DNA of 64,000 nucleotides from Asterias amurensis (GCF_032118995.1 NC_092650.1:17479501-17543500); one strand, 5' to 3'. Shown: positions 12,092-24,530, counted from the stretch's first letter. Made by a program: numbers and translations. Notes: generated from the sequence alone by a model not told the origin.

Positions 12092-13305
12092 GAAAAAGTA
12101 TCAAGGTTTTCAAAGACATTTTTTTTTCTTCTGAGGATGTTGGATTTATGTTTGCTCTTCCGCGCCGTCTGATCCGCTGCCTTCGATCCTAGCCTCCCAT
12201 GGTTATTTCCTTCACCCGTTCAAACGGAAACAGGGAAGGTCTCACCTGTGTTTTTTTATTTCTTTTCTTTTTGCCCGACCAGCACACGAGATTTCTAAAT
12301 AACATACGTGACTTGATAAACATATCCCGATATACTAAACCGTCTTGCCGGGTATTTAGAAAGCTGAGCATTTAATGACAAGTGTGGAACATACAGTGGT
12401 AGTTCTATTCGATAGAATGAATTCTTTATTCACGGAGGAGGGATTTTCCTCTCGGCACTTGAGGCTTGTGATTATTTGAAACAACCACCCTTATAATAGA
12501 AAAAATCCCAGCATCTCTTGAAGCGTTGAATGACACCTGTGCCATCTTTGTTTGATCTCCTGTGTACATGATAACAGTAGCAGCGCTTAGTATCACAAGG
12601 GACCACCCCATCAGACTCGGTTTTGGTTTCAATTGGTTAATATCGTCAATGCCTTCTGGACTCAACTTCATAGAGCTGCTCAACGGCCGATGTATTTTTT
12701 TTATATTGAACGATTTCCATTGCATATCGGTGCTAACCGAAAAGAAACGGAAATACCCGAACATTAATGACCAAACAATACACTGTGCAAAGCTTCAAAC
12801 ATCACCGTTGTATACTGTTTAGACATTTGAACCTAGATCGAAGCTGTATTGATTTTACACCAACGACTGGGTGTTTTGGGATAGTTTTAAGACAATCCCC
12901 TGGCTGGTTAGAGCGCCCACGTGGAGTTAATTCTATTTTGAAAAACAAATACAAATGGCGCCATAGTCGCCATTTTCCTTTCAGCCGTTCAAACGGTTTG
13001 CCTTCGGATAGGCACGAGTCGAAAGTCAAGATACACTGGCCTCCCATTGCCATGATATTTCGACTCAACATCAGAATCTGCTTAAGTAATGATCAACGGT
13101 TGACCCATTTAAAAAAAAAACCAAAAAAACAAAAACAGTTTATGCACGAGTCAATAATGACTTGAATTTGATATAGGTCGCCAAATAATGACTCCGTAGC
13201 CAAGATGTTTCGTTGTGTAGACCACTGTAGACAATTCATTTCAACTGTAAACACAACCGACGGCATGCAGGTCATATACTCAAAATGAAGATGGACATAA
13301 CCTTT
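12092..13305. other. No supported gene
   Basis: Several overlapping open frames of 90-130 codons occur on both strands (for example 12426-12764 minus and 12767-13165 plus). None has a recognised domain, and they overlap each other, so they are probably chance. Confidence 0.4.
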
Positions 13306-13495
13306 CGTGTCTAGGCCATTTTCGAAACCGCGGTTTCGGCTCCAGATTCGTCTTAGGCTAGCTTGGCCCCGCGGTTGTTTTGACAAATTGCGCGTGCTTT
13401 GCGTACGTGCTTAGTCAGGGCTTCAGACGAGAAACGGAGCCTGTTAAAGCCGAATCCAAAGCCGAAGCCGTGGATTCGAAAAGGGCCATACTGAT
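13306..13495. mobile_element. Palindromic element with GGCCATTTTCGAAA ends
   Basis: The left GGCCATTTTCGAAACC and right GGATTCGAAAAGGGCC ends are inverted. Inner GGTTTCGGCTCC and AGCCGAAGCCG blocks are also inverted. It may be a distant relative of the palindrome at 23276, which also starts with a GGCC-containing end. Confidence 0.5.
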
Positions 13496-13978
13496 TTGAT
13501 ATGCGTAACCCATAAGGTAAAATACAATGGTTACCGTATACTTGAGAGCATTGTGTAGGTTGGGGATAATGCAAACCGGTAATCTGTGGTTTGTACAAGG
13601 AAAATGAACACGTGCAAAACAACATGTATACACAAAGCGAGTGGACCACTCACAGTCAGAGAAATGTGTTTAGAACATCTCTATGAATAATATAATTGAG
13701 TCGCCAGAGCATCAGTGTCTGTGTATAGAACAGCTTCTGAATATAATTTGAAACCACCCAAAAAGAGTTGTTATGTAGTCGCCATAAGGTAACATCTGCT
13801 TGCAAAACAAAGTATGCACCGAATGAGCAGAAAACACAGAATATTCTGTACTTAGTCAGCCAGTTGTATGGGCATAAACAATCCAGAATATGTACAGAAT
13901 GAGCGCGTTAGGGGGGAACCTGTCAAGCAACTTGCTGACCGCCCTTGTGTTTTCTCAAAATAAGCAACCTTTCCATTA

Positions 13979-14292
13979 TTTAAAGCACGACACTATTGGT
14001 AATTGTCAAAGACCATCTCTTTTCGCTTGGCGTATCTCAACATATGCATAAAATAACGGACCTGTGAAAATTTGAGCTCAATTTTTTGTCGAAGTTGCGA
14101 GATAATAACGAAAGAAAAAACAAGTTGTGTGATTCAGATGCTTGATTTCGAGACCTCAAAATTAGATTTCAAATTCGTGGAAAATTATTTCAGAGGGAGC
14201 CGTTTCTACCTCTCCCCATAACTCGTTACCAAGTAAAGGTTTTGCGCTAATAACTATTTTGAATAATTACCAATAGTGTCCACTGCCTTTAA
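13979..14292 (-). mobile_element. TK1 MITE, subfamily 1, internally shortened
   Basis: Starts TTTAAAGCACGACACTATTGG and ends AATAGTGTCCACTGCCTTTAA. About 60 bp around the inner palindrome are missing compared with the copy at 25349. Confidence 0.85.
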
Positions 14293-14570
14293 CAACGAAC
14301 CTATCGCAGGCTCTTGTAATAAACAGAGGTTTAACCTGTGACACTACTATAAATAGCCATTTGATATTTCAAGGTGTCTGTGTGGTATTTTGATAGCAGA
14401 TGGGAAGGAGAGGGTTGCGGGGCTTGGAACCACTCTCAAGTGCCTGCTGCAAGTAGCATCTAGGCCATTAGTGGTTGGGAGATTAAATAGTCAGGTGACT
14501 TGATTGAGATAAGAAAAGATACCTCCGTGTAAGGGGTGGGAGTTATGACTTAACTGTGCGATGCAGATCA

Positions 14571-14798
14571 GGGTCCAATTTCATAGAGCTGCTAAGCATA
14601 CAAATTTGCTAAGCATGACATTTCTTCCCGGATAAAAACAGGATTACCAGCCAAATTTCCATTTGTTGCATAGTGCTTGTTATATACTGGTATTCAGCTT
14701 TTGTTTGCTTATCCAGAAAATCACATGGAAATTTGGTTGGTAAACCTGTTTTTATCAAGGAAGAAATTTCATGCTAAGCAAATTTTTGTGCTCTGCTC
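14571..14798. mobile_element. PD MITE lacking its right end
   Basis: Starts GGGTCCAATTTCATAGAGC. The right arm is readable to AAATTTTTGTGCTCTGCTC and then lost before the GGGCCC end. Confidence 0.75.
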
Positions 14799-15229
14799 AC
14801 AATATATCCACTATTTCATAATAGCTACCTGAAGAAAATTGTTTATTTTTCATCTCTTCAATTTAGCTCTTATTTGCAGTGCAGTTTACTGGAAAATTGT
14901 ATAGCATCCGAAAATATGCAATTAGTTAGATTCTCTTAGTAACGAGCTAAATTTTTTGAAAACTTATTCCTTGTTGGTAAAAAATTCCAAGGGCCTATAG
15001 TCAGATTAATTCTCGCTGATCACCCATATTAAGTTAATCAAACTGTACATCTGCTTGGTGTTTTTGTTTGTTTGCTCGTTGTTGTTAGTTTTGGAGTTGC
15101 TTTTAAGTTTAAAATTGGCTCTATATATAAAACTATTTTCTGATGTTTTTCTTATAAACACTGCAGGTTCGGCAAAATACAGCGTAACGGTGGCAAGTCT
15201 ATGCAAACGATGGTAAACACTGCGGTAAG
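14799..15229. other. No gene or repeat seen
   Basis: AT-rich sequence with a GTTTGTTTG-type low-complexity stretch near 15060. Confidence 0.4.
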
Positions 15230-15736
15230 TTTATTCCCATAGCTCAATTTCGTTCTCAATTGGTACACAAATTTCTGCTGAACAAAAATAAGAAGGAGAC
15301 CAGTCACTTATATACTGCATGCAAAATGGTATTTTGGCTGGTAACCTTATTCTGTGTTTCGGTACAGACAAAAGATTAAAAATTCACAGATTTACAAATA
15401 ATTCACAGGTTTACAGAAGGTAATGGTGAAAGACTTATCTTGACATATTATTCCATGAAATGCTTTACTTTTTGAGAAAACACTAAAACAATGTTATTTT
15501 TCGATAGCGAGAATTACGGATTTATTTTAAACACATGTCATGACACGGCGAAACGTGGGGAAACAAGGGTGGGTTTTCCCGTTATTTTCTCCCGACTCTG
15601 ACAACCGATTGAGCCTAAATTTTCACAGGTTTGTCATTTTATATATAAGTTGTGATACACGAAGTGTGGGCCTTGGACAATACTGTTTACCGAAAGTGTC
15701 CAATGGCTTTAAGCCAGCTCTATGAAGTTGTGCCCA
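15230..15736. mobile_element. PD MITE split by a TK3 element
   Basis: The left arm (15230-15356) ends in GGCTGGTAACCTTATTCTG and the right end (15715-15736) reads CCAGCTCTATGAAGTTGTGCCC. Between them lies TK3 (15357-15714). The PD copy is therefore older than the TK3 insertion. Confidence 0.65.
15357..15714 (+). mobile_element. TK3 MITE nested in PD
   Basis: The right end CCGAAAGTGTCCAATGGCTTTAA is the inverted form of the TTAAAGCCATT end seen in the partner copy at 60880-61028. The left end is truncated and starts at TTTCGGTACAG. The shared body contains CAGATTTACAAATAA and TTCCATGAAATGCTTTACTTT. Confidence 0.65.
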
Positions 15737-16479
15737 TCCGATGATTTAACGCTACCACGAAGCTCTTCTAGCTCATCTCGTCCAGTCTTCCCAGCCACAA
15801 AAGAGCTACACTATAGACGTTGGAATTTTACTAGGTCAAGCAAACGAACGCTCTCAAGTTTGATATAGAGTCCTCGGGTTTTTCAGACCGTTCAGTTGCC
15901 GGCCGATCGTGTCCATACAGCTGCGACGGGGTGGTGTTTACACTCGGCTCTTCATCATGTTGGATCGTTTCTCTCGGTTGCATCACGCTCTCGCTACAAA
16001 ATGCACCTCCAATTCATTCGAGCACGTAGTGATTTACTTATAACCGAGACACCACCCCCCCCCCCTACCTTCTTTCCGTATTATGCTGTTTTCTAAAAAT
16101 GGATGGCCAGCTTGCTAAACAACGTACAGTGGCCTCTGTTTTCGATAACCGAAGTATCCACATAATTGCATTGGGCCAACTGATATATGATCTGGCAGCT
16201 TGATCAGATGATGTGCAGTTTGTGTCTATGCGAATAGGATATGGGGGAATGAGAATGACTGTGGTTTTACGTACTCTGAGACTCCATAACTTGTCTGAAG
16301 AATTAAAATGTTACTGGCAATGTGTGCTGGCTAATAGGGCCAAAAGTCATTGAGCCGTTTATTCCCTCACAATCAGCTAGGCACACAGCAATTTTGCTTA
16401 CCGGGGTTGCCAATCAAAATCTTATTTCTTGATATTAGTCATCTACATGTCTATTTGTCTTGGCAGTGTCAATTTGTCA
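15737..16479. other. No gene seen
   Basis: Unique-looking sequence with a C run near 16056. Short open frames only. Confidence 0.4.
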
Positions 16480-16560
16480 CCATGGGCAAGTGGTTAGACT
16501 GCATGCACGACTTGCGATGATCACGAGGTTGTGGGTTCGAATCCAGCAAAGCTAACATCT
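16480..16560 (+). mobile_element. tRNA-headed SINE fragment
   Basis: A-box-like GGCAAGTGGTTAGACTGC is followed about 45 nt later by a B box GGTTCGAATCC. The sequences flanking the head do not pair as an acceptor stem, so this is a SINE head rather than a tRNA gene. Confidence 0.6.
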
Positions 16561-19288
16561 GTCTTTTTAACAGTGGTTAGAATGTTTATTGATTTGAGTA
16601 ATTCATAAGCACGGACGTAAAACCAATGTTTTTATGAGATAGATTGGCTGTTGCCATGGTGTTTATATCCATTCCCCTGTGGATGTTTTGCCGAGTTCCC
16701 TTGTTGGGAAGATCATCTAACCAAGCATGACTTATAGTGTGGCGCAGTTGGGGCAAAGGTGTGCGTGGGGACCGGTGGGGTATAAGGGGGAAAATGTGAG
16801 GGGGCAAGGGGAAAGCTCGTGCACCGAGCACTGCATTTTAGGCACCGCATTTTAGGCATAAATAGTGAATGGCCACCGTTCTCTACTACCCCCCCCCCCC
16901 CCGGTGTTCAGAACCCCCTGCACAGTGGTATTCCACGTAGCCTTTTTTTTTTTTTTTTTTTTTTAATATGATTGGATAACATTCATATCAAAACGAATTA
17001 CTCCTATAAAAAAACATGCTCGATCTTCAGCAATGCAATGGCGTCTGGTGACATACTTTTCAACAGTGAATATGTATACTTCAGCATGCTTCTTTTCTAT
17101 GGTGTTACTCGCAGTCAAGAGAATGGCAAATACGGAGACAAAGGAGCTCCACCATCAGCACTTCAAAATATGCCAGCGCATCTCCAAACTCCTTCCTCCC
17201 TCCCCTCAAAATCATAAAAATTTTCCAATAAATTTCACTGGGTAGGTACAGCGAGAGTAATGTGTCCTTTGCTCCTGTTGGTATATCCACTTAAAAGTTC
17301 TCAAGAGACGCACTTCAGCTCTGTGCTCGTCTGTGAAATGATATCGCTGAATTGCTCTTCCATTTTTTTTCTTTCCTTTTTTTCGAGAGCGATTAAATGA
17401 CCCAATCCCCTAGTGGAGCTCCATCTCTTTTCGTGCCCTCAGTCACGCCTGTAATCCGATGTTTTGGGCAAACATTGCGACGCCATTAACCCCAATATTC
17501 TGCACTTTTTCTCCCGTGTTATGGACTCTCGTTGTGCATTGGCTGTCTGCGCGAGAAGGAGACGCGTCTTTGTTGCTGGGGTTGTTGGGGGAGAGCATTG
17601 TATTGGGTGGCTTCTTTGGCTATATTGTGTGCTTCGTCATCGTTTGTCTGGTTTAGGGTTGATGCTCATGTGAACCCAAACCCCAAATTAGTACAGAGGT
17701 TCAAAGTGATACGACGTACACCATGATGACACATAACCATCATTGTCGAAATATGCTGTCATCTCGTATGAAACTGCTATGATATTTTTTGATTCTGTTC
17801 TACTCTAAAAAAGCTGACGATAAAACCCAAAGTTTGTTGACCTAAAAACAGCTATTGTCCACGAGTTTTCAAACCTTGTGTCCGTTCTAGCAGTTTCTAA
17901 AAAATTCTTAACATCACACGTCAACATGAACCGTAGGTCTTACAATAATAATGTTCTTAATAGAGCTGCAATTAAGTTCTTAACCAACCTGACGGGAAAA
18001 CCCAAAGTTTGTTGACACAAAGATTGCCTGTTTAAATGGGCAGTCAGGTCGGCTCAGGTTTTTCCCTGCCTTTCACCTATATGTGGACCCCGGTTCGAGG
18101 TGGATTGGGGTTTTCAGTCCCTACCAAACTGCGTTTTCCATTGATAGGGGGTTCCCTCCCAAGTCTAAAACTTAAAACTCTTCACTGTCTACTATAAAAA
18201 GAAAGTTGGTGAGGTGTTTCCAGACGATGCTTTGCCGGCTATAGTTCAGGTCCGGAATAAGGTTCATTATGGACATTGTGTTTTCAAACATTGTCCGTTC
18301 TATACAGTACTGTTGCAAAAATTTCGTAAGATCACACGTGAACTCCAACCGTATATTGTACGTCATAGGCAATATTATTTTCTTCTTGCTAATGCGCCTT
18401 TGTAAGCAAATGTATCTGTTTATAAAACAAGCTGGTCCGAATTGACGCTCGCATGCTGACGCTATCAAAACCTTCCGAAAACCCACAAAATACAATTCAG
18501 AAAACCAATGCACCGGCAAAACTCGGATAAAAAAAATATCGTCACGGATCGATCCTAAACCGCTGAGCAAATATTCATCCCGGACGAAGAATGTTGTTCT
18601 TTCCATATGAAATTGGGCCGGGATTCAATTCCCCGGGAATTGTTGTAGCTCGGGCCAGCACGGCTAAGCTTGACCACCGGGGTTAAATGAGGTCTCAGAC
18701 GGTACACCTGATCCCACTGGACCGCCCTTGAAAGGTCGTTGTACGAGAAAAGGCTTAGTGCCTAAGACTTATTATAAGCGCGTACAAATCCCAATGAAAT
18801 TTAAATTTTGGTCCGCACAATGGACTGTGAGTGGACATTATGTGTTCATTATCTGCGATGGTCATAATTCATAAACCTATATGCAGATTCTTATCTTAGA
18901 TATCAGTAATCAAGTTTTCACTAAATTCACTAACACGTCTGTTTCTAAACGTACACTGAACAAACTGAGGTGTTATTACACATAGACTCATTATATAGAA
19001 GCCGAAGAGCGATTCAAATTATAATTAAAATTAACACCGCCGGGTTTTAAATAACATAAAAGTACCTGTTTTCGTAAAAAATAAGTGTTACTTCAACACC
19101 CTGTGATGTAAACTTTTGTTCTCTTGAGTATCTATGGTGTGAACACAAAATAAATGATAGTTTCGGCACTTTTCATCCACGTGTCTCGGCATTTTTTATC
19201 CACGTGCGGATTTACTCGAGTTATGTGTTTTACTGATACTCGAGTTATGTGATGTCAAAGTGATACCGCAAAATGCAAAACTGTTAAC
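16561..19288. other. No supported gene; old duplication and homopolymers
   Basis: A C run (about 16889-16903) and a T run (about 16941-16964) occur. Two diverged direct copies lie at about 17850-17960 and 18270-18390; both read TTTTCAAAC, TGTCCGTTCTA, ATCACACGT and CAACCGTA/GAACCGTA in order. A 144-codon minus-strand frame (18172-18606) covers the second copy but has no recognised domain. Confidence 0.45.
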
Positions 19289-19453
19289 CAATGGGTGCGT
19301 TCGTTTAGCTCCCCTGGGTAGACCCCGGTGTGTGGCGTGGTTTGTTTTTTTCAGGACAAACGTGTGCAGATAATTACCCACGTTCGTCCCGGGAAAAAAA
19401 AAACCGCCACACACCGAGGTTGACCCAGGGAAGCTAAACGAACGCACCCATTG
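19289..19453. mobile_element. Palindromic MITE with CAATGGGTGCG ends
   Basis: Inverted ends CAATGGGTGCGTTCG and CGAACGCACCCATTG extend inward for about 55 bp (GTTTAGCT, CCTGGG, GGTGTGTGGCG). Only one copy is seen here. The superfamily is not certain. Confidence 0.8.
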
Positions 19454-19492
19454 TAGTATGCACTACCTTAAGGTGGCAAAACATTGATTTCG

Positions 19493-19794
19493 TTCTGTTG
19501 CAACTACGATGACCAAGTAAGTCGACGTTTTCGCTGATGAATTATTTTATGCATATTTTGGAACGCACCAAGTGCGAATACTGGTCTTTGACAATTACCA
19601 AAGGTGTCCAGGGGTGGATTTCACAAAGGTAGTCCTAACTTAGGACTAGTCCTAGGCAATGCTAAGAGATAGGACCAGTCCTAAGTTAGGACCAGTAACT
19701 CATCCTAACTTAGGACTGGTCCTATCTCTTAGCATTGCCCAGGACTAGTCCTAAGTTAGGACAACCTTTGTGAAATCCACCCCTGTGCCTTTAA
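19493..19794 (+). mobile_element. TK1 right-half fragment with nested P1
   Basis: Begins within the element at TTCGTTCTGTTGCAACTACGATG and ends in TGCCTTTAA. The terminal repeat is interrupted by the P1 copy at 19612-19782. The left half of TK1 is missing. Confidence 0.8.
19612..19782. mobile_element. P1 palindromic MITE, young copy
   Basis: Ends GGGTGGATTTCACAAAGG and CCTTTGTGAAATCCACCC match perfectly. The interior is an almost perfect hairpin of repeated TCCTAAGTTAGGA blocks. It is flanked by CAG on the left and CTG on the right, compatible with a 3-bp target duplication, at the same TK1 position as the copy at 3615. Confidence 0.9.
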
Positions 19795-19983
19795 CCATTG
19801 CGGTGTGAACTACACCTAAAGGTGGCGAAACATTGATAGTGTCCAATGTCACGTTTTTTGTCTGGCCTCCTTGTAGGCGACATTGCCTTTTACAAGGATA
19901 CCTTCACGCCTAGGGAGGAGGTGTGCATGAAGTTTACATGCTGGGCGATCACACATTGCAACTGAGCGTAAAACTTGTTTTCC

Positions 19984-20331
19984 TTTAAAGGCTCTTGACA
20001 CTAGTTACTCAAAATAATTGTCAGCATGAAAACTTACTTGGTAATGAGCAATGGAGAGCTGTTGATATTTTAAAACATTTTTAGAAAGAGGTAATTTCTC
20101 ACTCAAATGTTAATAGACATAAGGCCTAGCTGAAGTGAAGCCTTTTTTAGACATCTGAAAGCACAACAATTGTGCAACAAGGGTGTAATTTTTTAATTAT
20201 TCTCTTGCAACTTCGATGACCAATTGAGTCAAAATGTTCACAGATTTATTATTTTATGCATATGTTGGGTCACACCAAGTGATAATACTGGTCTTGATGA
20301 CAATTTTACCAAACGTGTCCAGTGCCTTTAA
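19984..20331 (+). mobile_element. TK1 MITE, subfamily 2
   Basis: TTTAAAGGCTCTTGACAC at the left, GTGTCCAGTGCCTTTAA at the right. A segment containing GAGAAACGGCTCCCTCTG is missing from the left half. Confidence 0.85.
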
Positions 20332-23275
20332 GGTAACATTGTCGAGACTAATTTGTAGACTGTCAGGTATACACGTTTCAAGGCAAGCCCCCGTGATGTG
20401 GTGAAAGTCTACGGCCGGGGTTTGCCGTCTTTGAACATCGCCCGCGGGTATCTCCCAGCGGTACAACACTTTCAATTCTCACAAACCAACAGACGATTTA
20501 CGAGGACATTTTCATAATAATTTCAAAACTTTCTATAATTTGGAGGGTCACATTAGTTTGAGCAAGGAGCTTTTTATAGATCCATTGTTTGAATTTGAAA
20601 CTGTTTTGCACAGGCATGTGGTATCTGTCAATAGGGGAGTATTGAACTGGTGGAAACAACAGAAGAATTATGAAAATCCAAAATAACAAGCTCAGATTTG
20701 TGACCATCCCATCTTAAAGAAGTGGCGATAACTTTAATTTTGTGTCTTACTGATTTAAAGCACCGTGCATTACTGGTATGCCTATATCATTTCTTAAAGC
20801 AGAGTAAAAATTTCCAAAGTACAGTTTGCCAAACTATCTTGAACGGAATACTTTGTATATATGCGTGCATCAACTTTGACAACACCCAAACTCTCACGTG
20901 TGAAACCTCCAAAGCATGCTGCAAGTAAGTCTCCAAGTTTAGCAATGTCTTACTCACGCATTCCTTCACCATTCCATGTCTCATACCTCACCATCGGCTT
21001 AACAATTATCGAGAAGAAACGTGTGTATAAAACAGAAGAAGGAAAAGAAATAAAAAGTAATGCTCTAAATCGCCATTATCCACTAAAAGGTACCGCGCTG
21101 TCTCGATTTGCCTCCCCGGGGGTTTCGTGAGCCAGCCACGGCTTGGTGTTCGTAGTACGGCCCCGCTCTCGCTTTGGTGTCTTAAGGCCATAAACATAAA
21201 ATGTTTAGCGTCCCCGCCCGCTTCCTTTTTAGAGGCTGCCTCCTAATATATTTTTTTCTTATAATATGAACAAAATAATAAATTTTCCTTTTTCCCTTTT
21301 TTCATACAAGGATTCTCAGACGAATTTGTATTAAAACAAACAGCCAGTTGTCTTTAAAAGTGTGTCAAGCAGCCATTAAAAAAAAAAATTCCTTCCCTTC
21401 TTTCTCCAAAAGGCAGGACGCTTAACATGTATTTGTTTTTATTTGGCTTAATATGTATCTATAGCACATGAATTTTGTAACGCCTTGGGGCAACATGTGC
21501 TGCCATTGGTCGGGATTGATGGCGGGGAATCCGATTAAGGGTTCCATGAGAGTGGTGTTCTGGCCTTCTGCGTCCATTAAACTGCATTAACAAATCTTTG
21601 CCAGTTTATTCTGTTTTGACTCGGGGTAAGTCTAACCCTAGAGTAAGGACCAACACGAAATGCAGCACGACGTTTGTGTGTGGCAGGTGAGAGCGTGGCG
21701 TCTGTGGTACAGCTCATGACGTCATCTCTGGGACTACTATAACTAAGGTCATTGCCTTGCCTCTGTTCCGCGGGATTAACATTCTGGTGGCGTAAATGGG
21801 TTAAGAGTGAGGAATGTCTTTCCGGGAGCCGGAAAATAATCTTTCCAACTCTCTCACCTTGACAAGAATACAATTTGGTTTTTACTACATATATACCGAT
21901 GTGCGTTACTCACTGCACGCCTGATACTTCACGTAGGCAGCAACGAAGGCGATTGCCTCGATGCCTCCTGGTCATTGCTTTGGTGCCCTTGGAATGCTTC
22001 TGTAGAAGTTAACATTTCTTCGTGCCCGTTACCAAGGAGAAAATACCTTGGTGTCCTTGCCCTTTCAAAAACGAAGCATACAGACATGACACCGTAAAGG
22101 CCTACACACATTACTTTCCCGAGTTCTGTGGGGAAAGATTCACAGGCAAATCACTCGTGTGGGATTCGAACCGACGACCCTTTTAAGAAAGCAAGACTAA
22201 TGTTACTGTAATTGTTACCCCACTTTTCGTACAAACTAAGAGTACTTTGTGATCATCTCTAGTCATTTTCGAAGCCTTTGCCCTTTTTTTCTTCAAACAG
22301 AATACAGACTTATGACATACCCTGATGTCATTTTATGCAAATAACAAGTGTCTGCATAGTCTGGCACAGAACGGCAACCATACGTGCCATCACGCACGCT
22401 CCTGATATATTGTCATGCATTGTCTCGTAAACAAGAGGGTCGGTGCACCAGATATTCGCTCATTCACGACCCCATCCCATTGTGATGTTGCCCCAATACG
22501 TCTGTCAAAATAAATAGAAAACTTCAAATCTTTCCCCGAAGTTAACACAACCATTTTCTGAAACGTATTCCAATTGATGAGCCCACCCTCAACCACGAGA
22601 ACCCATGCCCACTCAAACAATCCACAATGACCATTTAGGAGCCCTCCTCGTTGAGTCGTTACGGTGGGGGGATTTTAGTCCAGCAATAAGAGCAAGGAAA
22701 ACACGGGGCTTTTCTTTCAATTGTGGGCAGGGGTGGACGAGACCTTTTGAAAGTGATTGGCCGTCGGGAGGGAATTTGAATGCGAGGGCACTCGATGCTA
22801 CTCCAAGTCTCTTGAGTTCCAACACTGCCGTGACAGTGTAAATATAGACGAGCAGAGGATGTGAGACTAGAGCAGGGTGGACTATGATGGCTAAACGTAA
22901 GACGAAGAGCAGATTGAGGAACGTTTTACAGTGATTTATACCCTCTTGTTTCAGTATCTATATACCCATTTATCTTGAGTGTCTATGGTTCACTTTTTAA
23001 CTTTCTTTTTAAGCCTTCTCTTTCTCTATTTAACCCTTTTTTAACGTTGGTATTTTATATTGCTGTGTTCTGCAAACAAAACAAGGCAAAAGAAACTTCC
23101 CTTGCATTAGTTTTATTACATTGTGTTCAATTAGTTACATCACAACCGAACGAGAGACAGATTTTACTGGACACAACATGTATGGGATTTCTTCGTGGCC
23201 CTGGTTCGAACCCAGCCCCCTAACCACCATAAACGAGTGACGTCACTTTATGAATGTATCACAGTAAGGCCGTGT
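20332..23275. other. Almost 3 kb without a supported gene
   Basis: No exon-like frame. A dispersed motif CTTTGGTGCCCTTGG with CCTTGCCCTTTC lies at about 21978-22070 and recurs at 49690 and 50320. A B-box-like element (reverse strand GGTTCGAATCCCAC) lies at 22151-22180 and suggests a SINE remnant. The block at 21070-21200 is somewhat GC-rich. Confidence 0.4.
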
Positions 23276-23398
23276 CCGAAACGACGACTTCGGCTACAGC
23301 TACGTCTAGATCAGCGCGTCTACCAGTGTTGAAGAATAGGCAGACGCGCGCGATCTAGCCGTAGCTGTAGCCGAAGTCGCCGTTTCGGACACGGCCTA
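23276..23398. mobile_element. Palindromic MITE with TA-flanked GGCCGTGTCCG ends
   Basis: A nearly perfect hairpin: AAGGCCGTGTCCGAAACG against CGTTTCGGACACGGCC, then inverted CTTCGGCTACAGCTACG and GATC blocks. Its ends are bordered by TA on both sides, as in mariner-type insertions. About 120 bp. Confidence 0.85.
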
Positions 23399-23489
23399 AT
23401 AGTCCTACTTCATCTGTTAGTTTTGTATTCCCCAAAGTGCGTTGCAGGAAACTTTACAAATGCCGTCAGCGATCGTCATTTACATCCAT

Positions 23490-23650
23490 GTGAGCCAAAT
23501 TTCATACAGCTGTTAAATCTGTGCTTAACTTAATTGTTTAGCTTTTAGTAGAAGTCATGAAGAAAAATAATTCATTGGGTAATTTAGGCTGATAACTTTT
23601 AATATAATGCACAAAAAAAAATCAGTGCTAAAGCCTTTTATGCAAAATAT
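23490..23650. mobile_element. Degraded PD fragment
   Basis: Starts GAGCCAAATTTCATACAGCTG. Inner GTGCTTAACTT, GGCTGATAACTTTTAAT and a run of A are recognisable. The right end is lost. Confidence 0.45.
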
Positions 23651-24439
23651 GTGGTGTTAAAATTGACACAAGGGTGTTGTCACAATACCCTTCACGCCAG
23701 CCTATTGAAGAAATGCAAATACTGTGAACAAACAAAACAGTATAAGTATCATTCGGTTGACTGACATGTCTTTTCTTCCTTAAACCCCCTTGGTACTATA
23801 CTTGGTAAACTTTTGTCCTACACTCATCTCACTACTCACAAGAGTTACACCTGTCTTCTCCAATCGCTTTAATTTGTGTGTTTTCCTCCATAAAAATCCA
23901 GCTTTTGATCAAACGCAACTTCAGTAGTCGTTTAACTGGCGGCGCCCTGTTTTATACGAGCTCCAAACCAGTCGTATATTTTCCATTTGCAAAGATGGTT
24001 TTGCAGTTTTACAGTTTTTTAAGAGAACACCTGTGGCTTTTATGGTAAAGAACCTCGGTGGACGATAGCAAAGCAGACTTTAAAGCAGACTTCGGTTCCA
24101 CGGAATGCACCAGTCCTGTTGTTTGACTAAAATATTGTTATTTACCTTAGGTACTCAGGGTAAGCAATCCTGTCTGGGTTTTGCTCCCATTCTGCATTCT
24201 ATTTTATTCATAAGAAGAAATACACAGCGTAATCCGATCACTGGTAATCATTCCTCAACCCGAAGGCTAACCAGTGGAATCAATTTTGACGAGTTATCCC
24301 TTAAGATAGTTTGTGCGTTGGGGGAAGTAAGGATTGAAAAACTAGTCTGAGGGAACCCAAGACGATGAGTGAACCCTACTCGTAGACAGCCAGACATCTT
24401 GTTGTTGTGCTACACGTTAAAAGAGACCACCAACATTAT
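23651..24439. other. No gene seen
   Basis: AT-rich unique sequence; short chance frames only. Confidence 0.4.
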
Positions 24440-24530
24440 GGCAAGATAGCTGTTCATTTGGAAGAGCGCCGGCACGTAAATCCAGAGGTCGTTGGTTCAA
24501 ATCCCACTCTAGTCAACTTTTTTCAACCCC
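24440..24530 (+). mobile_element. tRNA-headed SINE fragment
   Basis: TAGCTGTTCATTTGGAAGAG resembles the A-box region of several tRNAs and is followed by GGTTCAAATCCCACT (B box). There is no acceptor-stem pairing. Confidence 0.6.

Noticed and set aside
12426-13165. Overlapping frames of 112 and 132 codons on opposite strands
   Set aside because: They overlap without homology or splice signals; one has a hydrophobic stretch, but that alone is not evidence.
16480-16560. A tRNA gene
   Set aside because: A and B boxes are present, but the ends do not form an acceptor stem; better explained as a SINE head.
18172-18606. 144-codon minus-strand frame
   Set aside because: No recognised family; it overlies a diverged direct duplication.
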